A stretch of DNA of 64,000 nt from Hyaloperonospora brassicae (Eukaryota > Oomycota > Peronosporomycetes > Peronosporales > Peronosporaceae): contig CANTFL010000174.1 in assembly GCA_947650285.1 (NCBI GenBank), positions 868,001-932,000 on the forward strand, written 5' to 3'. The notes beneath the pieces were generated by a model that searched no databases, was not told the DNA's origin, and was given only the letters and a program-made list of their open reading frames with translations. Shown piece by piece: positions 29,649-43,494 of the stretch. The position numbers and the translations under genes were made by a program. How positions within the stretch are numbered: position 1 is the stretch's first letter; the number at the start of each line of letters is the position of its first letter.

Positions 29649-30329
29649 CTATTCTGCACCAAAGATGCACTTAGACGCGTTGGCGTACAACTTATTCGTG
29701 CGCATGCACTCGAGCACCGCTCGTAAATGGTCAATGTGATTGTCCACATCCGGCCGACCGTTCATACCACGACTATAGACAAAGATGTCATCAAAGTATG
29801 TTTGTGCATGACCTCGATGAGGTCTGAACAATTGCGTCAAAAGACGATTGAATATGGCCGGGGCATTTGATAACCCTTGCGGCATAAAAAGTCACTCCCA
29901 GATCATACCGCTTGGAGTTCTGACCGCTGTCAGCGGAATATCGCTCTCTCGCATGATCAGCTGGTAATAACCATCGACTAAGTCGAGCGCATTGTACATT
30001 GTACATCCCACCATATTGTTCTGGAAAACATCATTCCTCGTAATTGGTGTCTGAGCCGGGATGGTGGCTGCATTAAGCTTATTGTAAGCATATACAGTGC
30101 GCCATTTCCCATTGGCCTTTTTGACACAGAAGGTCGGTGTGGAATGGGGAGATTTGCCCTCACGAGCCATACCAGCCGCGTGATTTGCACGAAATAAGTC
30201 ATTAAGGACAGCACACTGTTCCTTTACTAACGGCCACTGCCGTGTTACGCAGTATTTAGTTCCAGGAACCAAGTCAATTTCATGACGTACACCTCTATCG
30301 GGAGGTAAGACAGACGGTAAGTTGGACAC
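29649..30329 (-). pseudogene. pol: E2 reverse transcriptase
   Basis: Frames 30329-29892 and 29885-29649 are split by a single stop. Motifs present are RHEIDLVPGTKYCVTRQWPL, TFCVKKANGKWRTVYAYNK, MPQGLSNAPAIFNRLL and catalytic YFDD (QTYFDDIFVYSRG), followed by LYANASKCIFGAE. It keeps the roughly 25 residues between YFDD and YAN that E1 has lost. Confidence 0.88.
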
Positions 30330-30713
30330 ACCAAGTCCTGAAACTCCTTTACCAAAGGATAGAACGGATCAAGAGGATTCTTAAGGATCGAAGATCCACT
30401 ACGGGCATCCAATGCCACCCTTGTGTCCTCAACGAAAAACCCGTCCAATAACGAGGATGAGTTCAGCTCAATATCCAGCCGAATCATCACTAATTCGGAT
30501 AATTCTCCTGCCTGTTAGGCTTGGCTAAATTCGCCATCCGACATTTCGTCTAGGTCAAAGAGAATATTGAAGGATGGGAGAGTCTCGAGACTGAAATTGC
30601 CATTAATAGCCAGTCGGCCCATTGACAAGTGTATATAGTGTATTATTACTATTATTACTTCGAGAATTCTTAGAAGTTGGGCGCTTAATACTTGCTACCC
30701 AACGCCGAAAGCG

Positions 30714-31202
30714 TCATTTAAAGGAAATCTTATGCCTCTTAGTGGCCGGGACAGCAAGGTTCTCGTGGTTGCTATTTATCTTATCAAGCTCTTTACGAGA
30801 TCTCATGTCTTGAGCGACATTTGGTGGAGAGTTACGCAATTCAAACTCATCACAAAGTGAATTTACACGCACCACTTCACGTGCATTATGTGGGCCTTGC
30901 CCTGATTTCTTCGGTAACAATGTCATATCGACATTCAGTGAGGTGCCACCTCGGCCGCCCTCACTCGGAGTAATTTCACTTGACATTCCACTCACGTCAG
31001 AGAAATTACATTCTTTATGACTCGGCCCTTGGCCAACCATTCCTGCATCATGCAGTGACTCAGTATCACAACGAGTATCACTCAACGGAGTATAACTCCC
31101 TTCACATACGGTGAAAGAGATCCGCTCAATATTCATGTCATTGACATCGAACTTAACTGACTCGGACATACCAATGTCCAGCGCTTTGACCTTTTCCGTC
31201 AA
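30714..31202 (-). pseudogene. E2 protease-RT linker ORF
   Basis: 162-residue open frame between protease and RT. It is rich in Ser/Asp/Glu and has no recognised domain. It is positional counterpart of the E1 linker at 18839-19105. Confidence 0.45.
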
Positions 31203-31430
31203 TGGCTCGCGCCAAAAGCGCTTTTGTTGCCTAGCAAAGATGGGTTCATGACTCTCCGAAGCTTTGCTAGGAACATTGCGTGTGGCGCCTAAGGTCTTAG
31301 ACCTCCAATCAATCCATGGCTCATGTAGTTCGAGCCAAAGCCGTGCCTAGGATGGGATCATATCTCGAATCCAAATCAAGGACAAGACCGAGTTCTGTGC
31401 TGGCAAAGTCCGACAACTTCACACCTAAGT

Positions 31431-31670
31431 TCAACGGAACTTTAGGCACAGTGAGGCGACTGCTAGTCTATAAACGAACGGTGATCGAATCACCCTTATG
31501 CGCTTAGAGCGCTTAAGCATATTGCTGACCACCCTTAGGGAACGACGTCGATCATAATTGCATGTTGCTCCGGGGTCGATTAGGATCGACCAATGCTTCT
31601 CAAAGCCTTTAATTTTCGCCTCGGCGACTAACAAGCCTGGCTTGTATCCACGATATGTATTGGCGGGCAC
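31431..31670 (-). pseudogene. pol: E2 aspartic protease remnant
   Basis: Contains HWSILIDPGATCNY, the retropepsin active-site turn with D-P-G-A, so the usual Ser/Thr is replaced by Pro and activity is doubtful. The frame is lost further on. Confidence 0.65.
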
Positions 31671-31887
31671 AGATCTCAGTGGGGCTAAGCCCGTTTTACT
31701 CTACCTCGTAGAGAAGTGAAAGAACCAAGTTATACCCCAGTAATGCATTCCGCGCCTACTGGGTGTCGACGTTTCCCCGTGCTATACCAGGTTTATGATT
31801 GGGGCTGGGGTTTTGACCGATAGTAGTCAGTCGTTGCTTACGCAAAGGACAAGAGGGACGAAAGTGTTTAGTGCTTTCGGACGTATA

Positions 31888-32535
31888 TCAACGTCTCAAC
31901 TTCTGTCGTTGATCTGCAACATGAAGCTCCACTTCACCTTCATCTTCAGCATGTCTGAGATCCATCGGTTCTGGCTTACAGTAATCCGAGGTGCTCGCAG
32001 AGGTTGCCCTCGAAAAGCTTAGGTCGTACCCATTCCAACCAAGTCTGGCCGACTTGAAGATGTGTTCAGCATTTTGAGCGATGCTCACAGCCTCTTCGAA
32101 AGGTAGAAGAATGGACTCATAGACGTCGATCCTGGCCACGCCAGTGCGAAGACCTTCCATGAAGACAGTCACACAGACTGTCTCAGGGAGAGGGTCAGAC
32201 TGCATAGCAGCCATCAGAGTTCTCAACTCTTGGACATAGTCCGTTAACTCATTCTTACCCTGACGCGTAGATAAGAAGCGTTAGCGCACGCGGTAAGCCT
32301 GGTTGGGCGGCGAGAAAACTCGCAAAAGTTCTAGCTTGATCGAATCCCATGTAATAAACGCCAAGTCGACCGACGTGCCACACGTCAGATCCCACTCTCT
32401 AGCTCTTCCATCGAGCTTGTATATAGCCAGCGAGACCCGCTGGTACTCCAGTGAGATAAGGCCAGAGCTTATGGCCATCTCAATATAACGGATCCAGAGG
32501 GTGAAATTTCTTCTCCTTACCGGAGTAGTGTTCAA
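31888..32535 (-). pseudogene. gag: E2 Gag fragments
   Basis: Two frames (32535-32281 and 32226-31888) separated by a stop. The first reads LWIRYIEMAISSG and YKLDGRAREWDLTCG, matching the E1 gag core (FVELDDAIDA and SNLAGEARAWALN). The second has the next core part (ESILLPFEEAVSIAQNAE). No intact zinc knuckle. Confidence 0.75.
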
Positions 32536-32826
32536 CGTCGCCCTTAAGAAGACGAGGGTTAACCCTTTTCGTCGATCATCCCCACAAAGCGTGTTGGAAG
32601 AGGCGACGATACTTGTCTGAACCTACCCTAAAGAAGTCGTTTATACTGAATGAATGTCTCGATACGTGCATTTAGCACAACGGGACATTGCGCAGCATGA
32701 AACCTTACTAACGCAGGCTATACAGTTGCGGTCATCTTATCAAGACGGCCATTTGGGCCTCATTAGGGACGTTAATTCCTTCGTCATCACATAGGATTGG
32801 TCGTAACTACTCTTGTGTAGATTGAC

Positions 32827-32842
32827 TACTAGTGCTACCAAA
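32827..32842 (-). other. E2 primer-binding site
   Basis: Reading on the minus strand just inside the right LTR gives TGGTAGCACTAGTAGTC, the same primer site as E1. Confidence 0.55.
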
Positions 32843-33307
32843 TTTAGCAGGGCAACACAACTCCTTGAGTCAGAGGAGAACGTTAATGCTATACGATAAA
32901 CTTTAGTTCAAAAAAATCGACTCAAAGAGTCGACAAGCTCAGAGAGCGTACGGTATCTGTTCCAGGGGGATCTAACGATCAAAAGAATCAAACGCACAAA
33001 GTGCACAAGGAGTAGCTACCTTAACAAGGCGTTTGATAGACTATTGTTATATCACAAGACGCCTCAGGGAGGCACGTGTCTGTACGGATAAAATGGGAAC
33101 TAAACTTGATTTCTTTTAATCGAAAAGAACAAATCAGACGAACGCAGTTAATCTAGACGCTAATGTTCTGATCAATGCCTCCTAAAGATCCCGTGATTTG
33201 GTGACTGACACACATCAGCCTGCAACAACTGATATGGTTTTCGAATATTATCATAAATGGGACTTTGTTCCTTGTTTAATCCACAAATATTGCGTAATCC
33301 TGTTACA
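32843..33307 (-). repeat. E2 5' LTR
   Basis: Partner of 24644-26196. Ends TCCTGTTACA. Shares blocks such as CGACTCAAAGAGTCGAC and CTAAAGATCCCGTGATTTGG with it. Confidence 0.85.
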
Positions 33308-36300
33308 GCTGACGTCTCCAAATATTTTTATCAGCTAGAGCGTCGTCGCTGCTGCTGCATTTATATTTTTAATCAATACAGATTCTATAAGCATCGATAG
33401 CGTTTGCAATGAAGTTTTTGTCAATACCCAATGAATGAGATCCTATGTTTAAATTGATCGATCGATCCTATTCCTTCTATTAACCTAGAGTCACTGTATT
33501 GTAGAATGGATACAAACGGAAGGATTATTCATTTATTTCTCAAGCGGATTCAATAAATAGCAGCATGAAGCACCAAAACTCCGTCGTTAACCGCTAAAAT
33601 CTATCGCAGACTAGACAAAGATGTTATCCGTGCAATCAAAAGATCATGTTGATAAAGGCACGATCACAGATGCGTCCTGCGATCGACTTCGGGGACGCAA
33701 CCAATATGAGGCATTTTACTGAAATGACGAAAAATGCAGGAAAGGCAGTATTTTACGATCGTCTGTGGGCTTTCGGTAGACGAAGTCTAATGCAATGGAC
33801 AGTCAGCACTCTGTCAAAACTGGTGGAGGCTGCAACGGTGCACGGGTAGAGCTACTATAATTTGCCAATCGAACAACCTTTCAAGCCATTATTTAACGGC
33901 ACGAAACCGATACTGGTGAATTCAGTGAAAATCGATACAGACAAGGATAATATTTTCAAACAGACACGATTTTAGTGTAATATTTGTAGCGATACGCCTT
34001 CATGATACGAAAACAGCAATTGTTTTGGGTGAGGATAACGGCGAGATGTGCCTTCACCAACGGCATTGTAATGTGTAATGCAGTCTCGTAGTGTTTATTA
34101 GTACGAAGAGGGACGATAAATCTCTATTCAGCTTTTAAGAGTTTACCGTAATGAATTCGGCAGATCATTTATTACCCACACAAACCCAATATAGTATGCG
34201 CGCCTTCATCAAGTCATCAAGTAGCATGGATAACGACACATTCGACGTCACGTTCTCAACAGTGGGAGTTCCACTACTGTTTATACCAGCGACTTGACAT
34301 CGGTCAAGAACGAACGCGCATCAGCAGTGGTGGTGAAGGTAGAACTAATGGTGGCGAGATTTATTTGTCATAACTTGTTTTCCATGTAAAGTTATAATGT
34401 ATAAGATAGTAAACTTACCAATGGCGAGGAATTTTGACGTACATGCGTAATGCAGCCTAGTACGTAAACACGAAAGGGCATTTTTACTAGTATCTAGAAG
34501 TTGACATTTTCCAGTGTGCAGTTCGTGGCAAGTAGCACTTGTATAGCACCGGATAATGTCGCTTAAATGGTTGCAGTGGCGCGGGTAGCATAAGATGGCC
34601 TCGCGCAGAATGAGTTAAGCATCATCGAACAACTCATTGGAAATCTGCTGGCATCAAAGACCACGTATAATGCACCATTGAGGTCTGCAATTTTCAAGAC
34701 GGAAGATTTGTACATAATTTTACCTGAATTACCACAGGAGTGCGGACGTTCAGCACGACAATGTTATCTTAACTTTTATGTATACAGGAAAGACGGAACG
34801 TCGTGTACGTGTAGTTTATCAACTGTTTGTGCAAGTACACCGACATGACAAGTCTTCTGTATTGTTGAAACGTGAGATCGTTAAGGTTTAATATTCCCCT
34901 GAATTTTGAGACGCACATTCCAGTGAGTGATCACCTTGTGCGGATCAAGGCGTACTATTTTGTTTCCGACTGTACACCTAAGAAGCGGTAATATACAAGC
35001 CAGTCACAAATATACACTTCTTCCGATTAGCGTGCTATTTTTTTTATCATACATGTTACCTCCATGCAGACACAATTAACACGTATTTCAATGTCCGGTT
35101 TCCTGTCGAGCCTACAACATTGCAGCATTCAACATACTAAATGACAACACTATCCGCCACATTCGTATGTGATTAAACACACAGAAGCGAATAGCGCTAT
35201 GTGGAGAAAGAAGTATTACTGTTGACCCGCTGCTACGAGATCGAGAAAAATCAGCCGATCAATACTGCATGTTTACGAGATTTTGGATACTAGTTCATGA
35301 CACATTGCTCCATATATCGTTTCAATTTGATCACGCGGCGAGTGCCTACGTCATTAAGTAAATTTCATGGAAATGTTTTCCAATTTTGTGAGAATAGCAA
35401 TTCATCACAATGAAATTTAAGCATCAAAAAAGTTACATGATTGGGACGCATATCGCTCAACCTGGGTTTGATCATTAAGGACGCAATCAAACATCGGTAA
35501 GCTGCTGAGAGACCGTTTGCTTTTGATCCAATAATGTTTTTAAAAATGCGTCAGCAACGAACCCGTTTTCTGCGACGAAGAATCGGACCTGCTTGAATTT
35601 CTCCACTTACAGTCGCAAGAACAGTTCTGTCTTGAGGTTTATGAATATGGTTATCAATGAATTTTACTTTAGATGTTTAAGTAGATGAAGCGTACGAGCG
35701 CCTACATTAAATCCATCATGTACCAAGACATCATTTGTCTCGGTATATTTCTGACTGCTTAACTTCCTAGACTCTCAGCGTATATTCCGTCGCTCTTTTC
35801 TGTATGTGTTTACACCATTTGTTATAGTAGTATCTTGTTTTCGTGATGCAAATGATAAGCTATCACTCACGAAAAAGTTGTCTAAGCATATAAACTCCTG
35901 CCTTTTTATAATGAATTTGTTTTATGTATTTGTGATATTTATAAACAGTGCTACCACCTTTTTTCGCTATAATGAAATGTTTATAGAGACATTTGGAGCT
36001 TCATATGTACCTGCTTCATGATCTTGATTAGAATACATTCTTTTGACCTCAAACATAATTGGAATGTTCTTGATTAACATTATTCAGATCCTGCTATGAA
36101 AAGTTTCTACGATGAGGACTCGACAATCGACCTCAGTCGATCCAAGATTTATATTATACCTTTTTTTGGCAATATATGTCTTCTTCCGTGATGTTGCAAG
36201 CTAGGCAAGCACCAATGTCATAGATAAATCAACTTATCCGACTGGAGCTCCTTTGTCGCTGCTAGTGTTTTATTCAGCACAAACGCCGGCAAAATGCTTT

Positions 36301-39300
36301 GCAGTGACCAGTTGCCACACTAATTTTGCATGCATTAAGTCTGATGACTGAATCACAAATGAGGTCATCGCGCTTACTAGAAGAACAATCACACACTTGC
36401 AGTCGACCGAGGACGTTTATAAGATACATATTTGATGAAATTCCGGCATGCATCGTCGAGGTGCAGCCAGATGAAACACATTCTATATCTTCAGAGCCAC
36501 AATGATCCAAGGATGGCATTAATCTTATCTGTAAATCAAGTATGAAGAAGAATATTATCGTGCACTGTACATTTTGTAACGTGAATCTGGCTCTAAATAC
36601 ACATACTATATTGTTACGGGTGCGCCCGTTGCAAGGTTCACCGTCATTCGAGTTGAAGAGGTCGCGCTTAACGATCGAGAGCCTCCGATCCAGTAGCGAC
36701 AAATACTGGGTCGAGTTATTCGACGTTAAACAATATCATAGGGAGGATATTGACATGTCGCTCATCAGTTATTTCCCTGTATCTTGTTTGATATAATGAT
36801 GTTCGCCAACTACGGGTAGCAACAAACAGTAAGTAAATGTTTAAAGTAAATCTATACTGGTTATACTGCAAGTTTACTGTACACTGCTGGTGCAGCAGAG
36901 TGCGTCACCCCTACTTTAAAAAACCAATTTTCGATGATAATTTGGCCACTAACACCTATAAAAGATTCACTACGCTATTGAACTTCGCAGTAACGTCGTA
37001 TCCGCGTCAAAAGTTATTTAGGAGATGGTTAATCAGTCCGGTCAGTGTTTCACGACACTGATCGTGGAGCCCTACAATCGCTTGCGAAGTCTTCGAGCGT
37101 TTGACAGGATTCAAGCTCTGCAATATCTAAAACTATGATAGCGATATCTCTATTCTAACGTAGAAGAGGTCCGTAGGCGCCAAGCCTCGCCTTACCTGTT
37201 GTATCGATGTACGATTGAAAAATTGAATATCTTGAAATGACTATTACGTCCGTTATTTGACGTTAAATGACTTAGTAAGTGAAGGTATATTTAAGTAAAC
37301 AGGCGGACCAGAACTGGAACATTCGAAAGATCTTAAACGACCCACTAACCCATGTTTGTCCATCAACGGAATTCTATACGGGAAATTTCACATATTTTGT
37401 GTATGCGAAACGCCATCGCGTGTATTACAATTACCTACAGAAATCACAGCAGCTCAGTATACCTTCGACTTTTCAAAAATCGGCGCAGAAAAGTCTGCCT
37501 GAAGCACGCATTGATGTTATCAGACGACCCATACACATGTATGTCGTATACATTGATCCACGAGAACCAGATTTTGACACTTCCACCTTATGACATTCCG
37601 AACTACACCTTGATCTAATCGCCTTCGATGCGAAGCGCTTCGAAGTTAAAGTCAAGTCCTCAAAAGTATCCAAAGCAATGACTACTTCTACTTCCTTAAA
37701 ATTGATTACATCAATATTTATCTTTGGTTTGGTGCAAAAATCTCACTAGTGGTAGCATTAGCTTGCTCTTTTTCTACCATTTCCGACGGTTACATGAACG
37801 TGGCTACTCATTAGTCCACTGCTGAGACGCTTTCTAATAAGCAATGTGATATATCCTTAGACGAGTCAATACCACGCTGTATGAATTGAGAAAATTCTTG
37901 GCATATTTATTTCTCCCTCTTTTAAGGCGAACACCATATCGCTTATGAACGCGGCACACCAATACAGTCACCTCATTCGCGCAGCCGCGACCTCACTATA
38001 TCGCCTATTTGGTTTAATTCTTCGCGTGTAGCGCGGACGCTTTTCTTACCACCACTTCGGAATACTTCGCGTCCGTTAGACGAACCAGGAAGTGTCACGG
38101 TGATTAATTGGTTACATATCTAATGCTGCAACCGTTTAAGCTTACCTATACTAGGACAGAGTTGAAACTGTGCGGATACGTACGTACAGAGGGAGTAGGC
38201 TAGACTAACGCAAAAGGCAGTTGAACGTAGAAAAAAACTGTATTTAATGTAATTAAGCTAAGTACCATATATGCTGTAAGCTTCTTTAACTACAGATCAT
38301 TACAATCTATGTATGTCTATAGGCCTCCTATTGCGCGTTATCATTGTTGATTGAACGCGTTGTTGGTTGACATCATAGTCTATAAAAAACCGATTAGCAG
38401 AAGCCACCGTGCAAAAAAATTTAAGATGGAAAGTGAAAATTTGCAGATAGGATGAGGGGAAAGTGTGCGCTAGATTGTTTTGAAAGAATTAGCTATTCGA
38501 GATAATAATAGTAGGAAAATATACTCTTTGGTAAAAACATCATGCACACCGATGTGTTCTATACGATCGAGTGTAAATTTGTTGGAGATTACTTACTTGT
38601 AAAATGCATATTTTACGGAAATTGTGTTGGTGTTATGGCACATTAAATCAACATTTTTGGCATTTAAATCTTGTTATATCAGCATTTGCATCCATTAATT
38701 ATGCAAGTTTACAACATGTCAGTTGTTATCTCGCGACCTCTTTCTCCATAGGGAGCATAAATCTCACACGCGAGTATCAAAAAGTTACGGGTTCCAGGTA
38801 GAGCGGCGATGAATAGCAAATACTAATGGATTTAGAGAAAGCGTAATTGCACGTCAGATGCGAAGCAAGAATCGAGGATGTTACGGACGTGCGCATAAAA
38901 ATCTGAACTATGCATTGCCACATTGCGTCTATCTTTTGCGCGTCTATAACCTGTGAGTGTTCCAATCATTATCACCAGCAGCTTCTTTCATATCGAAAAC
39001 CATATCATTTCGCCAGCATTGCGTGTTTGAAGATACTATCCATAGTATGTGTCTGCGATCATCCTTGTGTTTGCCTGCATAATTATTAAAAAAATTTCCA
39101 CGAGATGTCCATCATCTTGTATATTCATGAAGCGTTTGTGTCATCGTTGTCTCGACTGCCCCAAGTTCTACTCCAACCATAAGTTCCATCGTTGCCATCG
39201 CGACACCATAATACTGCACTTTCTCGTCTTATTTGAACTCGGCATTACTGCTTCGGTGACAGCTAATATTACCACATAGATAAATCAGCAAGATCTAGAG

Positions 39301-41492
39301 TACAAAAATAAAATAGCGCGGTCTACAAATATACGGTAAACGAATAGTTTGGATGATGATTGAATCTTCTGCCTACCTTTTTTTGTTGAACATGTGATAG
39401 TTGACTAAAACGATGATATGAGTCCTTCATCATTATTATTTAAAGGAAATGAGAAAGAATTGTGTCGATGTGTACGACGGATCTCGAGCAATTGTATATC
39501 AGGTCAGATCGTATACAACTGAGGTGCATACTCTTTACGTATTATTATATGCTAATATAAACCTAGACATAAAAGTAAATGTTTTGACAATTTAATGCAT
39601 ACGATATTTTCTACATCGGTAAGCATTTTGTTGTTCTTAGGTATGTGAACCTTTCATAAATCTGATAGTTAAATATTTCTTATGACCCCTTCCGAGAATA
39701 ACCATTCAATTTATTTGCGAAGATTCATATATATTCATTATACCGACATATAAATCGAAAATGGTTAATATCATGTAACGACGCCGCCCCGGTTCAAATT
39801 CCCGTGCCAGGGCAATTTGCCACCACGCCCGACTCGCCAATAGTTCATCAGACCCATGGATCAGATGTAGCGTTACCTCATCCGTTGCTTATCAAAAAAT
39901 CGTAGAAAGTTGATAGGGTAGTCAAACTCGTGCAAAGTACGTAGAAAGCAAGTCTTGTGTTCGGTGGAAATTTCTCCGTCAACAATACAGCACGCAGTAT
40001 ACCAGTATTGCAAGCTGGCCAGGTCATCCTGTCATCATATGCTAGTCCCACATGGCATTCGTGTCACATTTACCCATCTCTCTTGACATCCTAAACGCCC
40101 CACGTGGCAACTATCTATCCTTGTCCAATCTGTCTAGTTGTCAACAAAATGGCCAATCAGGTGATGCCAGAATTTACCGGTAGCACGTATTGCAGTTACA
40201 CCTCAAACCCGACAATACTATCAAAAGGATCTGTCAAGAACCATATAATGCATATGACTATTTAATGAAGAATTAATTCCTGTAATATCGACAATACCTG
40301 AAATGCAAACGCGAAACCTGTTAAGCAGATGGTCAATTATTCAATGTTTCCGTAAGCTAGCATCATCAAGGAAAATTCGCCTCAGCGAGCAACAGTGAGC
40401 GAGCATTGCTTTGAATTTGACTTTCCGTAGTAATTCACACCACACTGCTTGTTTACAGATACAGACCATAATATCAGCAAATATAATCACTAACCATTGT
40501 TAGACGTTATAAACGAGTGGAAAGAAAGAAGCAAAATGTACCTTTGTAGCTGGAAATTTGTGACATAAGGTTATAAAGGGTTGTGTAATGCCTTAGCTAC
40601 GTAAGACAACGTTCCCCTTCTTTGTTTAACTATGCTTTACTCATTTCTATGACTGCGCTCCGCATCAGTGTTGACTGCATAAACTATCGACCTCATTTTC
40701 GTGCAGCAAGCCTCTTCAGTCGAAACGTGAACGTGTCCTCTTACAAACAATGAATTCATTGGAAATTAATTTGTATTTCTTGTAGGGTATATAAGACATC
40801 ATTGATTTATTAACGCTGGCAATGGACCTCATGTATTGTTGGATAGATTATTTCATAGTATAAAAAGCGCATGAAGTAGTATCCAGGACGGCGAAAACGT
40901 GACAACAAAATGGTCGGTATCGCTGAATAATTATGTACATGTTGATCGACACAAAACAAACAGCATCATTGAGTGACTGACTAAGCAGAGTAACAGACAC
41001 AAACACCTAAGACCAATGCCATGACAAGCTACATGCACCAAGCCGAAATAGGTCTCAGCTTTGCACACGCGAGATGCATGAACAGTCATTTGGTGTATGT
41101 TTCTATGTGGTTTAAAGGTGTATAAAAACATCAGACATACCTTTTGGGTCAAACAAGTTAGAAGATGAATATTGTAAAACATGTTTGTATGATTCCATGA
41201 GGGTTTAACAAAGGATTTACAGCGTGCACTTCTGTTGATTTACGTGTGATGGGTTCTTACACTCGCCCTCACTCCATAAATTTTACGGTTTGAAAGATTT
41301 CGGACCTAAATGAGATCTCACGTTGTATGTTGAAGCAACGAAATGAACTCATCTGCTCAGCTTAAAGAACTTACACTTTCTCAGGTCTGCTATAATATGC
41401 GTTGAGTTCCCTAATTGATAAAACATCATCGACTCTATACATGACTGATAGGTGAGTCAGAACGAATGGTCTTCTGCCAAAGAAACGCGTTT
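33308..41492. other. low-GC gene-free region
   Basis: About 8 kb of AT-rich sequence without a supported gene. ORFs are short and without domain signatures. The longest with any coding-like look is 37279-37593 (+, 104 residues, no family recognised). It probably consists of very old repeats. The boundary with the TE block at 33307 is sharp because of the E2 insertion. Confidence 0.6.
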
Positions 41493-41718
41493 CACATTCC
41501 TTGTGACCTTGAAGCACCATAAACATGTAGAAGATGTCAAAGAGCTTGTGATAAAGCTTCTGTCTGTTATGCTGCGTCGGTAGTACTACCTTGAAAGTAA
41601 ATTTTAAACTTCAAATGTACTTTTTGCGGTCGCCATTTTGTGACACCGTCAATGAAGCATCACAAGCTCTTTGACATCTTCTACATGTTTATGGTGCTTT
41701 AAGGTCACAAGGAATGTG
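41493..41718. repeat. 59-bp near-perfect inverted repeat with 108-bp spacer
   Basis: Arms 41493-41551 and 41660-41718 match at 58 of 59 positions in reverse complement (begin CACATTCCTTGTGACCTT). The transcript would fold into a long hairpin. It could be a foldback or MITE-like element or a hairpin-RNA locus. No ORF spans it. Confidence 0.85.
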
Positions 41719-42686
41719 ATATAGTGCACAACTCGTGGGCATTCAGTGTGAGAGGAAACCCTTTGCCCACAGATTTTGCTCTCTCGACCCAAATGACGCT
41801 TGTGAGCCGCTAATGTCGCGCGCGATACGCGTATAAGGTAGGGACCTCAAATGTTCTTTATTGTCGTATTGTGCCATACACACGTGCGAAACGATTTAGC
41901 TGCCAGCAAACTGTTTGTACTTACGTCTTGACGTATCCTGGAGGGTATTACTCACCTTATAAACGTGCCGCGTTACAGAATGATTGCAATGCCGTTACAA
42001 CAAACAATATCCCACTACGATGGAGCCGCCCACTTCGGCACCGTATACTAGCGCCTAACGTGACCAGCATAATTCGAGAGAGTTACTTTGGCATACGTCA
42101 GCCTTCGTTACACGGTAAGCGAGCACATTCTCAGTGACAATTAGTAACTTGCGATCGCAGACGACGTGGATGATGAGTAAAGCGCCAAGAATGTGCCGGG
42201 ACAGCTGACACGATAGACACTTATGATTTGATTTTTCACTGGAATGACAAACTGCTTTTTGATTCTGGCAGGACATAATTGTACGGGAGAACAACCACAA
42301 CATCTACTTCGACATGCTTTGCTGTACAACTATTGATTTACGATAAGACCTTCTGGGGAGCACGTGACATGGCAAGATACGACCGTTCAGCGTCAAGGAC
42401 GAGTAAACGTATTTGCGTCAATAAAACTCTGTCAGTAAAGGATGCTGAAAAAGAACGTGTCTAGTTGCTTCCGAACGCAACAAGCACTATCACAATTAGA
42501 ATTTACACATACGCAAACAAATCGGTCGATTCCCTCGACAACAAATTGACGTTGCGACGTTATTCGACTCCTAGATGGTAGTAGAAATTGCCGCATGAAG
42601 AATTCTCGATGAACGCAGAGGACTTCATGCTGCATCGTCAAATATTGTAAAAAACATGTGATCAATGGCAAGTTACACCTTGGATA
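41719..42686. other. AT-rich sequence before E4
   Basis: No gene or repeat recognised in about 970 bp between the inverted repeat and the E4 left LTR. Confidence 0.5.
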
Positions 42687-43150
42687 TTCAACGGGGCATG
42701 CTCTTACCAGATGACTCGTAAGACCTTGTGTTTATAGAACTAAACCTGCGTACCCCCGACGTCACGTATACGTGGCGTGAGGAAGCGCGAGAAAAAAACA
42801 GGACTCGGAAGTTATTTCGGTTAAAGAAAGTAGAACTGTATTTAATACAGTTATGTTTCTTTGGTTACCCATATTTGTCTTGCTCCAGTTATATTAAAGT
42901 ACAATATCTAATGGGGATTCTTGCTCACCACCCATTGAGCGCGTCGAATCGCAATTTGTGGTTATATTTAGTTGATGTAGCATCTACATCAACCAATAAG
43001 TGGAGAACTCAAAAATTTTACACTCAGAAGTGATATTCCGCCAACATCACCTCTTCTCTAGTAATGTCAAAAAGGTATTACCAAAATAGATAAAATCCAC
43101 GAATTTATACTTTCGTATCAATTTTTACGTATCGGGATCACCGCGTTACT
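42687..43150 (-). repeat. E4 3' LTR
   Basis: Aligns with 61895-62361 over its length, including GACGTCACGTATACGTGGCG and the stem AACTGTATT/AATACAGTT. Its left end TTCAACGGGG and right end CCGCGTTACT are degenerate forms of the E1 termini. Exact ends are approximate. Confidence 0.75.
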
Positions 43151-43494
43151 TGACTCCTCTTAACAAACAGTCACTACAGCAAGTAATTTAAATTAATTGG
43201 TGCCAAAGTGACCACCGTTTGGTCCCTCTGTGGGAATAGGAGCACTTCTTTGTTCCGACCTTTTCTTTCCAGCTTTTCAGCGTATGACGAGTCGGTCTAT
43301 GCGCTGCGCAAATCAGGCTCTCAAGCGGCTGCACGGATGCGTGAATCCTGCGAACTTGCAGATAAAGAATCGGCTGCAGGCTTTAATTCGCCTGCTGTTG
43401 CTGATAAGCAGTCTGCATGGCCCATGTTTCAGGTGCACGTGGTCAGTCACGTGCATCTTCTTAATCCGCAGATTTTGGTACGAATGGTAGTCCT

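Larger units (their letters stand above)
24644..33307 (-). mobile_element. E2: decayed Ty3/Gypsy LTR retrotransposon
   Basis: Minus-strand relative of E1: gag at the right, pol leftwards. The LTRs are 24644-26196 (split by a solo LTR) and 32843-33307, clearly diverged. Flanks TCTGA (24639-24643) and GCTGA (33308-33312) are a near-match 5-bp target repeat. All genes carry stops or frameshifts. It shares the primer site TGGTAGCACT with E1. Confidence 0.88.

Noticed and set aside
36605..36760. TGTTACGGGTGCGCCCGTTGCA resembling an LTR terminus of the E1 family
   Set aside because: No second LTR, no internal element sequence and no continued LTR similarity nearby. At most a very old fragment.
37279..37593. 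104-codon + strand ORF in the AT-rich block
   Set aside because: No family recognised, no neighbouring exons and overlapping open frames on both strands. A single ORF of this size in 8 kb is not unexpected.
39780..39830. GGTTCAAATTCCCG resembling a tRNA T-loop (B box)
   Set aside because: No matching acceptor stem, D arm or anticodon arm upstream at the right distance. Probably chance or a decayed fragment.
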